Shown: positions 16,137-25,372 of the stretch, in pieces
Position numbering within the stretch: position 1 is the first letter of the stretch
Layout: each line of letters starts with the position of its first letter
Assembly (NCBI GenBank): GCA_934699135.1
Contig: CAKUVM010000001.1
Location: 124,001 to 188,000 of the forward strand
DNA: 64,000 bases
Origin: an uncultured Bacteroidales bacterium
Lineage (GTDB): Bacteria > Bacteroidota > Bacteroidia > Bacteroidales > Marinilabiliaceae
Direction of reading: 5' to 3'
Program-made: the position numbers and the translations under genes
Notes under the pieces: generated by a model
The model's database searches: none
What the model was told of the DNA's origin: nothing
Seen by the model: the letters and a program-made list of their open reading frames with translations, nothing else

Positions 16137-18422
16137 TTACTCCATCTTGTCCCGTTTTTCCTGGACAACGGCATCAATGACAGCCACGGCGGTCATATTG
16201 ACTATATCGCGTACGGAGCTCTCAATGTCCAAGAAGTGGACCGGCTTACGGAGACCCATCTGGATGGGGCCCAAAATGTCTCCCACACCCATCTCCAGCA
16301 AGAGCTTAGACGCCGTGTTTGCGGAGCTTAGATTTGGGAAGACGAGGGTGTTGACGTCTTTGCCATAGAGTTTTGAGAATGGGAACTTGCGGTCGCGGAG
16401 CTCGCGGTTGAGCGCGAAGTTGACCTGCATCTCGCCGTCCACGACCATGTCGGGATATCGCTCATGGAGTGTCTCAACCACATGGTGGACGCTGGCGGGG
16501 CTTCCCTCCTTGGTGGAGCCGAAGTTGGAATAGGAGAGCATGGCCATGACGGGCATGTGGTTGAAGAACTTGACGGTGTCATAGGTGAGTTTGGCCACAT
16601 CGATGAGGACGTCGGACGTCGGGTGACGGTTGATGAGGGTGTCTGCCATGAAGAATGTGCCTTTCTTGGTGTTGAGGATGTGCATGGCGCCGATGTGGCT
16701 GAGCCCCTTGCGGATTCCTATGGTGGCCTTGGCGGCCTCGACAAGATCCTCGTTCTTGGTGTAGACGCCGGCAATCATGGCGTCGGCCGCGCCCGTCTTG
16801 ACCATCATGAGGCCGAAGTAGTTGCGGTCATACATCTTCTCGCAGTAGTCATCGAATGTGACGCCCTCGCGGCCTTTCTCCTCCACCATAATCTGCGCGA
16901 ACCTGACTCGGCGGGCTTCCTCGCGGTCATGGCGCAGGTTGACGATCTCAATTCCGGTAAGGTCGATGTCGTTCTCGGCCGCTATCTTGGCGAGTTTCTC
17001 CTCGTTTCCGAGGAGGATGGGTTTGCAGAGGCCCTCGCTGAAAGCCTGCGCGGCCGCGCGGAGCATGTTGACGTGGTTGGCCTCGCTGAAGACGACCTTG
17101 CGGGGGTTTTGGCGAGCCATGTCATAGAAATTGCGGAGCATCTTGTTGTCCAGACCCATGAAGCTCTTCAGCTTGTCGTCATAGGCCGTCCAGTCGTCAA
17201 TGGGCTTGCGGGCCACTCCGCTCTCCATGGCGGCGCGCGCCACGGCGGGCGCGACGGTGGTGAGGAGGCGCGGGTCTAGGGCCTTGGGGACTATGTAGTC
17301 CCGCCCAAAGGAGATCCTCTTCATGCCATAGGCGGCGTTGACCACGTCGGGCACGGCCTTTCTCGTGAGCTCCGCGATGGCCTTGACGGCTGCCACTTTC
17401 ATCTCCTCATTTATGCATTTGGCGCGGACGTCCAGAGCCCCTCGGAATATGTATGGGAAGCCGAGGACGTTATTGATCTGGTTGGGCTGGTCAGAGCGTC
17501 CCGTGGCGTAGATTATGTCGGGGCGGCTGGCGCGGGCATCTTCGGGGCTTATCTCGGGCTGCGGGTTGGCGAGGGCGAAGACGATGGGGTCTTTGGCCAT
17601 GGAGCGCACCATGTCTTGCGTCAGCACTCCCGCCACGGAGAGGCCGAGGAAGACGTCGGCGCCGACAAGGGCCTCGGCGAGTGAGGTGACGTCTCGGGTG
17701 GTGGCGAACTCGCGCTTCTGCTCTGTGAGGTTTGGCCTATCCATCCTGATGGGGCCTTTGGAATCGACCATAACGACGTTCTCGCGGCGCACCCCGAGCC
17801 TCATGTATAGGCGCGAGCAAGATATGGCGGCCGCACCCGCCCCGTTGACGACCACCTTGACATCCTCAATTTTCTTGCCCACGATCTGGAGGGCGTTGAT
17901 GAGGCCGGCAGCCGAGATGATGGCCGTGCCGTGCTGGTCGTCATGCATGACGGGGATGTCAAGCTCGGCCTTGAGGCGGGTCTCTATCTCAAAACACTCC
18001 GGGGCCTTGATGTCTTCAAGGTTGATGCCGCCAAACGTGGGGGCGATGGCTTTGACCGCCTGTATGAATTTTTCGGGGTCCTTCTCGTCAACCTCAATGT
18101 CGAAGACATCTATGCCGGCAAAGATTTTGAAGAGCAAGCCTTTGCCCTCCATCACCGGCTTGCCGCTCATGGCGCCAATGTTGCCGAGGCCCAGCACGGC
18201 CGTGCCGTTGGATATGACGGCCACGAGGTTGCCCTTGTTGGTGTATTCATAGGCCGTCTCCGGGTTTTTCTGGATCTCGAGGCAAGGCTCTGCCACACCG
18301 GGGGAGTAGGCCAGGGAAAGGTCTCGCTGAGAGCTGTATGGCTTTGTGGGGACGACCTCAATTTTGCCCGGGCGCCCCTCGGAGTGATAGCGCAGCGCGT
18401 CCTCTTTCGTTATTTTCGTCAT
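16137..18422 (-). CDS. maeB: NADP-type malic enzyme with phosphotransacetylase-like C-terminal domain
   Basis: Oxidative decarboxylation of malate to pyruvate with reduction of NAD(P)+. At 761 residues it has the two-part MaeB layout. Residues 1 to about 420 are the malic enzyme, with SLAYSPGVAEPC, the HDDQHGTAI active-site block and the NGAGAAA nucleotide-binding loop. Residues about 430-761 are a phosphate-acetyltransferase-like domain (VVFSEANHVNMLRAA onward) that usually regulates rather than catalyses. It is preceded on the same strand by the TIGR02757 gene with 42 bases between and ends at a strong terminator. Confidence 0.95.
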   Translation of the reverse strand: MTKITKEDALRYHSEGRPGKIEVVPTKPYSSQRDLSLAYSPGVAEPCLEIQKNPETAYEYTNKGNLVAVISNGTAVLGLGNIGAMSGKPVMEGKGLLFKIFAGIDVFDIEVDEKDPEKFIQAVKAIAPTFGGINLEDIKAPECFEIETRLKAELDIPVMHDDQHGTAIISAAGLINALQIVGKKIEDVKVVVNGAGAAAISCSRLYMRLGVRRENVVMVDSKGPIRMDRPNLTEQKREFATTRDVTSLAEALVGADVFLGLSVAGVLTQDMVRSMAKDPIVFALANPQPEISPEDARASRPDIIYATGRSDQPNQINNVLGFPYIFRGALDVRAKCINEEMKVAAVKAIAELTRKAVPDVVNAAYGMKRISFGRDYIVPKALDPRLLTTVAPAVARAAMESGVARKPIDDWTAYDDKLKSFMGLDNKMLRNFYDMARQNPRKVVFSEANHVNMLRAAAQAFSEGLCKPILLGNEEKLAKIAAENDIDLTGIEIVNLRHDREEARRVRFAQIMVEEKGREGVTFDDYCEKMYDRNYFGLMMVKTGAADAMIAGVYTKNEDLVEAAKATIGIRKGLSHIGAMHILNTKKGTFFMADTLINRHPTSDVLIDVAKLTYDTVKFFNHMPVMAMLSYSNFGSTKEGSPASVHHVVETLHERYPDMVVDGEMQVNFALNRELRDRKFPFSKLYGKDVNTLVFPNLSSANTASKLLLEMGVGDILGPIQMGLRKPVHFLDIESSVRDIVNMTAVAVIDAVVQEKRDKME

Positions 18423-18464
18423 CGAATTGGTGTTTAGTTTGTCGGAGATAAAGATAGAATAATT

Positions 18465-19256
18465 TCAATTTAGTTGATTGTCCAAATCAACGCCGCCCTC
18501 TACAATTCCGATGGAGAAAAGCGCGAAGTCATATCGCACAGGGTCGGATGGCGAGAAGGGCCTGAGTGCGTCGGTGAGCTGGCAGGCGGCCTTCCAGTCA
18601 TTAGACTTGCGCTCCAGAAGGCCGAGGGCGCGGGCGGTGCGGGCGGTGTGGACATCTAGCGGGATGACGAGATCGGCCGGGCTTATGGTCTTCCACAGGC
18701 CGAAATCGACCCCACGCGCTGAAGACCTGACCATCCACCGGAGAAACATGCAGAGCCTCTTAGCCGCCGCCCCTCGCTCCACGTTGGCCAAATGTTTGCG
18801 CGAGCGCGAAGCCATGGCGGGAACCATGAGGGAACGGAAGCGGGCTATGCCATCGCGCAACGTCTCGCCCTCGCGGGGCCGAAAAAGATCTTCGAGGCTG
18901 CCCGACGGCGAGGCCGAAAAGGCGGCGCGGAGCCCCAAGACCATTGACGGGAGGTCAGACTGCTGGAAGGTGCGGTATACGAACCGCGAAAGCGACCGCA
19001 CCCGGGCGTCGGAGGCGGACATGACGAAGTCGTAGGGGTCAGCCCCGAGGAGAGACATCATTTTTTTTGCCGAGGCCACGATGGCCTTACGATTGCCCCA
19101 AGCTATGGTGGAGGCCAAGAGGCCGCTCACCTCGATGTCCTCACGGCGCGAGAAGGAGTGCGGGATGGATATGGGGTCAGGGCCTATGAAGTCTGGCCGC
19201 TCATACAGGTCAACCTTCCGGTCCAGCAACTCGCGCAGATGCTCCGTCACTGGCAT
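18465..19256 (-). CDS. TIGR02757 family protein (DUF2400)
   Basis: A 263-residue protein that matches the TIGR02757 family, widespread in Bacteroidota and of unknown function. Characteristic stretches are HSFSRREDIEVSGLLASTIAWGNR-like text near residues 33-55, the RKHLANVERGAAAKRL segment and the DLVIPLDVHTARTARALGL segment. The helical content and the conserved histidine and aspartates recall HhH/nuclease-like folds, but no activity is known. Its 5' end overlaps the 3' end of lolD by ten bases, so the two are translationally linked. Confidence 0.88.
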   Translation of the reverse strand: MPVTEHLRELLDRKVDLYERPDFIGPDPISIPHSFSRREDIEVSGLLASTIAWGNRKAIVASAKKMMSLLGADPYDFVMSASDARVRSLSRFVYRTFQQSDLPSMVLGLRAAFSASPSGSLEDLFRPREGETLRDGIARFRSLMVPAMASRSRKHLANVERGAAAKRLCMFLRWMVRSSARGVDFGLWKTISPADLVIPLDVHTARTARALGLLERKSNDWKAACQLTDALRPFSPSDPVRYDFALFSIGIVEGGVDLDNQLN

Positions 19257-19927
19257 ATGAGGCCGTCTTTAATGGTGACCATACGGTCGCAGGTCTCGGC
19301 GAGCCGGGCATCATGGGTGACGATGACAAAGGTCTGCCCATAGCGTTGGCGGAGTGAGAAGAAGAGGCTCTGCAACTCATCGGCATTGTGAGAGTCCAGA
19401 TTGCCGGAGGGCTCATCGGCAAAGACCACCGCAGGATTATTGACCAGGGCGCGGGCAATTGCGACCCTCTGCTTCTCGCCACCGCTCATTTGCGAGGGCT
19501 TGTGGCCGGCCCTGTGCGCCAGGGCCAAAAAGTCTAGCAACTCCGCGGCCCTGGCCTCGGCCTCGGCGCGGCCTTTCCCCGCGAGGAGCGCGGGCAGCAT
19601 GACGTTTTCAAGCGCAGTGAACTCCGGCAGGAGTTGGTGGAACTGGAAGACGAAGCCAATCTTGGTGTTGCGGAAGCGTGCCAAGTCGGTCTGCCCGAGG
19701 CGCAAGACATCCGTCCCGTCTATCACGATGGAGCCGGACGTGGGGCGGTCCAGCGTGCCGAGGATCTGCAGGAGTGTGGTCTTTCCCGCCCCGCTGGCCC
19801 CCATGATGGAGACCACCTCGGCGCGGCCGATGTCTAGGTCTATGCCTCTAAGCACATGGAGAGAGCCGAAACTTTTGGTCAGGGCGCGCGCCGAGACCAT
19901 TGGAGAGTCCTGAGAGATGGGTGTCAT
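19247..19927 (-). CDS. lolD: ABC transporter ATPase, LolD/MacB type
   Basis: A 226-residue ATPase. Walker A is GASGAGKTT, the signature is MSGGEKQRVAIARAL, and Walker B is VVFADEPSGNLD. The family partners a LolC/E-like permease that releases lipoproteins from the inner membrane, or a MacB-type exporter. No permease is adjacent, which is usual for lolD in Bacteroidota. It overlaps the neighbouring genes on both sides (4 bases with the thioredoxin-like gene, 10 with the TIGR02757 gene), so it belongs to a tightly packed operon. Confidence 0.87.
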   Translation of the reverse strand: MTPISQDSPMVSARALTKSFGSLHVLRGIDLDIGRAEVVSIMGASGAGKTTLLQILGTLDRPTSGSIVIDGTDVLRLGQTDLARFRNTKIGFVFQFHQLLPEFTALENVMLPALLAGKGRAEAEARAAELLDFLALAHRAGHKPSQMSGGEKQRVAIARALVNNPAVVFADEPSGNLDSHNADELQSLFFSLRQRYGQTFVIVTHDARLAETCDRMVTIKDGLICQ

Positions 19928-21402
19928 CGGGCTTCGTTTGCAATGTCATATATGGTGCGCGGCACCTCTGGCCGGCCGCGCTTGGTGGCAATGATGTATT
20001 GCCGTATGGCGGAGGCTATGGCCGGGCCGACGTTCTCGGCCGGCCCCGGGGCTTGCGCCATGGCTATGCACCCGTCCGGGGCTATGAGAAAATAGGTGGG
20101 CAGGGCCTTTACTTCATATTCTTCAAGAATCTTCTGGTCGGCCACAAAAGAGACGGCTCTCCAGAAGTAGCCCTTGCGCGCAAGGTAAGAATAGGCGTCG
20201 TCGGCCTTGTCGTCAGTAAAGACGCAGAGGACGTCGAGGTCGGCCCTATGGAGCCGCGCCAGATTGTCCAGCACGGGCATGGCCTTGACGCACTCATAGT
20301 TCTCGGTATGCATGAAGCACAGGTAGAGGAATCGGCCTTTGAACGTGCTTAGCGACACCTCGTTGTCAGCATTGTCTACCAAATGGAAGTCGGGGGCAGG
20401 GAGGCCGGGCTTGAGCTTGTTCTTCTTGGCGTAGACATTGGCGGCCATAAGGCGCACGCGCTTGGAGGCGCAGTGGCGCGCCGCGCTGATGAGCATGGAG
20501 TCGGCCCGGCCGTCCGTCATATCGCCAGAGTAGAAATCATCCGCCAAGTTTTTGACAATGAGGGCCTCGCGGAAGTCAACCCCTCTTGCGAAGAGAGTGT
20601 CGGCGGCCAATGCGGCCGAGAGAGCCGCCACGTTGGGCTCGCTCGCGGCCATGGCGTCTTTGAGCCTCTTGCGGACGGCAGGGATGGCGGACTGATGAAT
20701 GACATCGGGCGCGAGCATGTCTATGGTCTGCCAATAGGCCGGCACGTTGAGCAAGAGCGGCCTCCCGGCGAAGAAGCGCGAGATGACGGCCCTTGGCGAG
20801 GCCAGTCGCGGCGCGGCATAGACTTGCGCCTTGCGGTAGAAGACTTGCTGACGGAAGAAGGGATTGTCGCACCCTGCGGCGCGGGCGGCGGAGTCAAGCC
20901 CCAGGATGAGCTTGTCGGCCAAGGCCCTGTCATGCCGGCGCACGAGCCGCGCGGCCACAGGATAGTAGACCCGAGCGAAAGCCTGGTCGAAATCATGCAA
21001 GGCCTTGTTGAGGCCGCTTGTGGAGGAAAGGATGGTGAGAGGCACTTGCCTGGGCTCGTAGAACGGGTTGAAACGCTCGGCGTCCGGCCTCAGGCGGAAA
21101 GGCGGGAGCGAGACCTCGTAGCGCGCCCCGGGCTCAAGGAATATGTGGGCCACGTAGAAGCTCAGGTCTACCGTCGCGCGGGTGACCTCGGTCAGCTCGA
21201 CCGAGAAAGAGAAAGAGCCATCGGACGCCACCTCGACGGCTTCGATGTCTTGCGGCAGTCGGCTCACGGGGTCGGCCTCGGCGCGGAAAATGAGGGTGCG
21301 GCCCGCGTAATCCGGGGCCACGCCGCTCACGCGGACGGGAGAGGCCGAGACGGACGCGAGGGAGGCCAAGGCCGCAAGGGCAGACAGCGCAATAGACTTC
21401 AT
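19924..21402 (-). CDS. Exported thioredoxin-fold protein without the CxxC motif
   Basis: A 492-residue protein with an N-terminal signal peptide ending near ASVSA, a beta-rich front part, a helical middle and a TlpA/AhpC-type thioredoxin fold at about 335-465 (PAPDFHLVDN, FKGRFLYLCFMH, ALPTYFLIAPDG). The usual WCxxC redox site is replaced by HTENYEC, leaving a single cysteine, so ordinary disulfide exchange is unlikely. The cis-proline region (KALPTYF) is kept. Its start overlaps the coaD stop by four bases (ATGA). Confidence 0.8.
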   Translation of the reverse strand: MKSIALSALAALASLASVSASPVRVSGVAPDYAGRTLIFRAEADPVSRLPQDIEAVEVASDGSFSFSVELTEVTRATVDLSFYVAHIFLEPGARYEVSLPPFRLRPDAERFNPFYEPRQVPLTILSSTSGLNKALHDFDQAFARVYYPVAARLVRRHDRALADKLILGLDSAARAAGCDNPFFRQQVFYRKAQVYAAPRLASPRAVISRFFAGRPLLLNVPAYWQTIDMLAPDVIHQSAIPAVRKRLKDAMAASEPNVAALSAALAADTLFARGVDFREALIVKNLADDFYSGDMTDGRADSMLISAARHCASKRVRLMAANVYAKKNKLKPGLPAPDFHLVDNADNEVSLSTFKGRFLYLCFMHTENYECVKAMPVLDNLARLHRADLDVLCVFTDDKADDAYSYLARKGYFWRAVSFVADQKILEEYEVKALPTYFLIAPDGCIAMAQAPGPAENVGPAIASAIRQYIIATKRGRPEVPRTIYDIANEAR

Positions 21403-21875
21403 TTGACCATGTCTCTGATTCGACGGGGGAGGAAGAGTGAGGCGTCTCCGCCGTGGCGGAGGATGTCCCTCACAATGGTGCTGTTGACGGGCGTATGCTC
21501 CGGCGTGGTGAGCAGAAAGACGGTGTCAATGCCCGCCATCTGCCTATTGACCTGGGCGATGGCCCTCTCAAACTCAAAATCGGCCGAGGTGCGCAACCCC
21601 CTGATGATGTGGCCGCAGCCGATCTGCCTGGCGAAATCGACGGTCAGCCCGTCATAGGTCTGCACCGAGACCTCGGGGCGATGCTCAAAGACGGCGCGTA
21701 TGAACTCTACCCTGCGCTCAACGGGGAAGAGGCAGCGTTTGTCAGAATTGACACCCACGGCCACCACAATCTCGTCAAAGACCTCGAGGCCGCGCAAGAC
21801 GATGCTCTCGTGACCCACCGTGAACGGGTCAAAAGACCCGGGGAATATGGCTTTTCTCTTACCCGCCATTATCAT
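21399..21875 (-). CDS. coaD: Pantetheine-phosphate adenylyltransferase
   Basis: Adenylates 4'-phosphopantetheine to dephospho-CoA, the penultimate step of coenzyme A synthesis. The 158-residue protein has the GSFDPFTVGH nucleotide-binding motif (TxGH), the IRGLRTSADFEFE substrate loop and the C-terminal NSTIVRDI motif. The start at 21875 gives two extra residues before the common MAGKRKAIFPGSF opening. It sits in a compact operon between the glycosyltransferase fusion and the thioredoxin-fold gene. Confidence 0.95.
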   Translation of the reverse strand: MIMAGKRKAIFPGSFDPFTVGHESIVLRGLEVFDEIVVAVGVNSDKRCLFPVERRVEFIRAVFEHRPEVSVQTYDGLTVDFARQIGCGHIIRGLRTSADFEFERAIAQVNRQMAGIDTVFLLTTPEHTPVNSTIVRDILRHGGDASLFLPRRIRDMVK

Positions 21876-21898
21876 AATGTTTTTGATGTCGCGCCCGC

Positions 21899-23317
21899 TT
21901 AGCGAAATCTGATTTTAAGAGCCGCGAAGGCGCTCATCTGGAGCAGCAGCAGGCCGTGGCGGAAACGAGAGATGTTGGTGGCTCCATATTTACGCTCGCG
22001 ATACCTGATGGGCAGGTCCACTATGCGCAGGTTGAGCTTATGGGCCCCAAAGAGGAGGTCGAAGTCCCCAAAAGGGTCGAAGTCTCCAAAGAAAGAGCGT
22101 CCGGCGGCCAGCCGCAAGTAGTCCCTACGAAACATCACCTTGGTGCCGCACAGCGTGTCCTTGACGGGGGTCTCAAGAATCCAAGAGAAGAGGGAGCTGA
22201 AAAAGTGGTTGCCAAGTGTGTTGAGGGTGCGCATGGAGCCTTTCTCCATAGGGTAGACGAGGCGCACGCCGTTGATAAACTCTCCCTTTGATGTGGCTAT
22301 TGCCTTGTAGAATTTAGGCAGGTCTTCGGGGGGGACGGTCAGGTCGGCGTCTAGGATCATGAGGATATCCCCAGTGGCGGAGGCGTAGCCCTTGCGCACG
22401 GCGTCTCCTTTGCCTCGGCCGTCTTGCCTGAGGGCCTTTATGTCTTTGCGGCCATCGAATTCGGCCTTGACCCTCAAGATCTCGTCCCAAGTGTCGTCTG
22501 TGGAGTTCCCCTCAACAAATATTATCTCGGTGTGGCAGCCCATGTCCGGCACCCTCTCGACAGCGGCGCGGATGTTGCCGCTCTCGTTTCGGGCTGGGAT
22601 GACCACGGAGACCGAGTAGCGCGAGCGCCAGTCATCTGACACCGTCTCGTCTTCTGGCATGGGGCGGGCGAAGACGTAGTCATTGAGCGAGAGCGCGCCC
22701 ATGAGCGGCAGATGAGACACGAAGCGATTCAGAAACGGGGCCAAGAGCGGCACGCCGAAAGGCATGAGCATGCAGCTGTTGGTTCTATAGACCTCGAAAC
22801 CGGTGAGGTACAGGAGGTTGCGAAGGTCGGACTTTGAGAGCCAGTTTTGCTCTGGGCTTTTGCGCTTTATGCCGACGGACTCGGCAAGGCCGATGAACGG
22901 CTCCCAGAAGCGATTGTAGGAGGTTATGATGACCCTGGTGCGCCTATGGCACAGCCTGCGCACCTGATTGAGAACAAGCTCAATGTCATCAAGATAGCCA
23001 ATGAGGTTTGACATTATGACCACATCGAACTGCTCGCCGAGCGTGATGTCTTCAGCGGCCATGGTGTGGAACTCCACCTCGGGGTGAGCCTCGCGGGCCT
23101 GGGCGATGAGCTCGTCGCAGAAATCTATGCCCACGCGGCGACGGGCCGGCACCTGCGCGATGGTCTCGCCCGTGGCGCAGCCAATCTCGATGACGGACTG
23201 GCTATCGTTCATATAGAACGAGATGAAGCGCGTTATCTGATCCCAATAATAGGCGTGGCGGCGGCGATATTGCCTCCATTTGGGTGCCACGCTGGCGAAA
23301 TATTGGTGGATGTCCAT
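21899..23317 (-). CDS. SAM methyltransferase fused to family 2 glycosyltransferase
   Basis: A 472-residue two-domain protein. Residues about 40-220 form a class I methyltransferase with the SAM loop VIEIGCATGE. Residues about 235-460 are a GT2 enzyme of the polyprenol-phosphate sugar synthase kind, with SVVIPARNE, the ILDADLTVPPEDL metal motif and FGDFDLLFGA. It ends one base before the start of the gene upstream, a GT39-like membrane protein, and the two probably cooperate in building or transferring a lipid-linked sugar. The acceptor is unknown. Confidence 0.85.
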   Translation of the reverse strand: MDIHQYFASVAPKWRQYRRRHAYYWDQITRFISFYMNDSQSVIEIGCATGETIAQVPARRRVGIDFCDELIAQAREAHPEVEFHTMAAEDITLGEQFDVVIMSNLIGYLDDIELVLNQVRRLCHRRTRVIITSYNRFWEPFIGLAESVGIKRKSPEQNWLSKSDLRNLLYLTGFEVYRTNSCMLMPFGVPLLAPFLNRFVSHLPLMGALSLNDYVFARPMPEDETVSDDWRSRYSVSVVIPARNESGNIRAAVERVPDMGCHTEIIFVEGNSTDDTWDEILRVKAEFDGRKDIKALRQDGRGKGDAVRKGYASATGDILMILDADLTVPPEDLPKFYKAIATSKGEFINGVRLVYPMEKGSMRTLNTLGNHFFSSLFSWILETPVKDTLCGTKVMFRRDYLRLAAGRSFFGDFDPFGDFDLLFGAHKLNLRIVDLPIRYRERKYGATNISRFRHGLLLLQMSAFAALKIRFR

Positions 23318-25048
23318 TTATCGTTTATCAGTTTGCGTGGCTTGCGCCGCGACCTCGTAGTGGATCTTGAAGAGAGCCGCGGGCTCGTTTTGCTCGTTGC
23401 CGACGATGGCCACCTGCTCCAAGAAACCGGGATAGCGTTGGAGGATGGCGGCGACGTATCGGTGGATGGTGTTGATGACGCCCAGGCCGGCCTGCGCCGG
23501 GTCGCGCCTCAGACTGGCCACGATGACGTGCGTCACGCCCTTGTCTTTGAGATTTCTGACAAGCACGTCGGGGTCGTCAGAGGGTATGTTGTATATGCCG
23601 TAGAACTTCTTGCCGCCGGCATATATGCGCGCCATGTTTGGCTTGCGGCATGCCACGTAGACGTCGTCACCGGGCATCTGGCGGCCCACCTCCCTGCAGA
23701 GGGTGAGGTAGTTGTACCAGTCTGGCGTGTAGCCCGCGAGCTGGTCTGTGGTGAGGTTCTTGCGCAACGTGACGAGATCCATCACGCCGCCCGCCCTGGA
23801 AAGGAGCACGGCGGAGCACAGCCCCACGGCGCAAGCCATGATCTTGAGCATGTGGCGGCGCGAGAGGCGGCGGACGATGTCGGCCACCGCGTATAGCGCC
23901 ACAATGTGCATCAGGGCCACGTAGGGGAGGATGAGCCTATACTGGTCCCAAATGACCTGGAGCGAGCAGAAAGTGAGGCCCAGCATCACGGCAGCCAACA
24001 CGGCCGCCAGCATCACACCGCGGTTTTTCCTTGACGCCACCCACGCGCCCCATAGGAAGAGGGCGTAGACAATGACCGTGGCGGCGCGAGACGTCTGCCG
24101 GCTGTTCACGTCGCGAAGGCCTAGCATCTTGACGTAGTGCTTTGATATGTAGAGGTCGGAATTGCCAATGAACCTTTTGACGAAGCCCCGGGGCGTCTCC
24201 ATGCCGTCGGCAGGGTCATAGGGGTCCACCTGAAGGAGGCTCTGGAGCTGCTTGCCGTCTGTCTTGACCTCTCCCCACACGGCGGAGCGCACGCCAAGCC
24301 ACAAGGCGAAGCAGACGACAGACGAGGCCACCGCCGCCGCCACGGCGCGCCACTTGCGGCGCAGCGCCAAATAGACCACGGCGGATATGACAAGCCCCAC
24401 GCCCGCCGTGCGGACAAGGACGGCCGCGACTGCGAAAAGGCCCACCAGCCCGCCCCAGAGGGCCACATGGCGCCACGACGCCAGACGGCTGAGGCCATCG
24501 AGGCGCAGCAAAGCCCAGACGAAGAGCCACATGACGACAATGAAGAGCGGCTCACTGTATGTGAGGCTGCCAAACTGGACGAACCACAGGTTGGAGGCCA
24601 TGAGGAGCATGACGGAGAGCAGGAGGCGGCGAGAGACAACGCGGCGCAACGAGAGGTACATGGCCAGCTGGCCAAGGATGATGAGCGCGTAGGAGGTGAA
24701 CTTGAGGCCAATGACGCTGACGCCGCCACCCATGAGGATGAACGGCGCGAGGAAGACGGGATAGAGAGGCCCTTGGAAGTCGGGGTAGCGGCCGGAGGTG
24801 ACAAAGTCGAGCGCGCGGCAGATGTATGTGCTGTCGTCTCCACCCTCGCTCAGGCGGACGTTGAAGAGCAGCAGCGCCATGAGCGCGGTGAAGGCCACAA
24901 GGGCGTAGGCCAGCGCGTCGGCGTGAGAGTCAATGATGCGCCCCACCCACGTCTCTCCCTCCGGCATGGGGGCGGTGGCGATGGCCCCTTTCCTTCGTTT
25001 TTTCATTTCATCATCTCGTTTTTTCATTTCATCATCTCGTTTTTTCAT
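23318..25048 (-). CDS. GT39-like polytopic glycosyltransferase
   Basis: A 576-residue integral membrane protein with about ten membrane segments and an early GGDDSTYI loop carrying the acidic pair expected of GT-C enzymes such as mannosyl/arabinosyltransferases (PMT/ArnT). The soluble C-terminal part (residues about 470-560) would face the periplasm. The N-terminus is odd: MKKRDDE is repeated twice and begun a third time, encoded by 21-base repeats. The ATG overlaps the stop of the preceding small gene by four bases. It is probably paired with the downstream methyltransferase-GT2 fusion. Confidence 0.8.
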   Translation of the reverse strand: MKKRDDEMKKRDDEMKKRRKGAIATAPMPEGETWVGRIIDSHADALAYALVAFTALMALLLFNVRLSEGGDDSTYICRALDFVTSGRYPDFQGPLYPVFLAPFILMGGGVSVIGLKFTSYALIILGQLAMYLSLRRVVSRRLLLSVMLLMASNLWFVQFGSLTYSEPLFIVVMWLFVWALLRLDGLSRLASWRHVALWGGLVGLFAVAAVLVRTAGVGLVISAVVYLALRRKWRAVAAAVASSVVCFALWLGVRSAVWGEVKTDGKQLQSLLQVDPYDPADGMETPRGFVKRFIGNSDLYISKHYVKMLGLRDVNSRQTSRAATVIVYALFLWGAWVASRKNRGVMLAAVLAAVMLGLTFCSLQVIWDQYRLILPYVALMHIVALYAVADIVRRLSRRHMLKIMACAVGLCSAVLLSRAGGVMDLVTLRKNLTTDQLAGYTPDWYNYLTLCREVGRQMPGDDVYVACRKPNMARIYAGGKKFYGIYNIPSDDPDVLVRNLKDKGVTHVIVASLRRDPAQAGLGVINTIHRYVAAILQRYPGFLEQVAIVGNEQNEPAALFKIHYEVAAQATQTDKR

Positions 25049-25062
25049 TTCATCATCTCGGC
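25000..25062 (-). repeat. 21-base tandem repeat at a gene junction
   Basis: The minus strand contains near-identical 21-base units (ATGAAAAAACGAGATGATGA and one more A) in tandem across the end of the small membrane gene and the start of the GT39-like gene. Each unit carries an in-frame ATG and the ATGATGAAATGA context that couples the two genes. Confidence 0.8.
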
Positions 25063-25254
25063 GATGGTCGATTGCTTCTTGCGCTCAATCTTGTCTTGCG
25101 CGCGGTAGCAGGGTATGCCCCTGTCTCGCATGGCCTTGCTCGCCCCGACATCCTCGGAGCGGAACGTGCCGTTTTTGCGAAGCAATATGTTTATTGAGAG
25201 CAGCGCTAGGCCTCCGGCCAAGAGCGCGGCCACGAGCAGGAATATCTTCACCAT
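25045..25254 (-). CDS. Small membrane protein
   Basis: A 69-residue protein with one N-terminal membrane segment (MVKIFLLVAALLAGGLALLS) followed by LLRKNGTFRSEDVGASKAM and a GIPCYRAQD stretch with one cysteine. This layout resembles a short Bacteroidales membrane protein family of unknown function. I chose the start at 25254 because the open frame upstream is not protein-like. Its stop overlaps the GT39-like start within the 21-base repeat, so it heads that operon. Confidence 0.7.
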   Translation of the reverse strand: MVKIFLLVAALLAGGLALLSINILLRKNGTFRSEDVGASKAMRDRGIPCYRAQDKIERKKQSTIAEMMK

Positions 25255-25318
25255 GACGATTTCGTGAAAAGTTGGCGCACAGCGCGCCGTTTGCCGCGAA
25301 GATACAATAATTATCAAG

Positions 25319-25354
25319 AAGCCCCGCCGTGCGGCTAGGCGCATGGCGGGGCTT
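25319..25354 (-). terminator. Terminator after nadB
   Basis: AAGCCCCGCC (25319-25328) pairs with GGCGGGGCTT (25345-25354). On the minus strand an AT-rich tail follows (CTTGATAATTATT). It separates nadB from the next operon. Confidence 0.7.
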
Positions 25355-25372
25355 GGACGGTTAGCAAGATGG

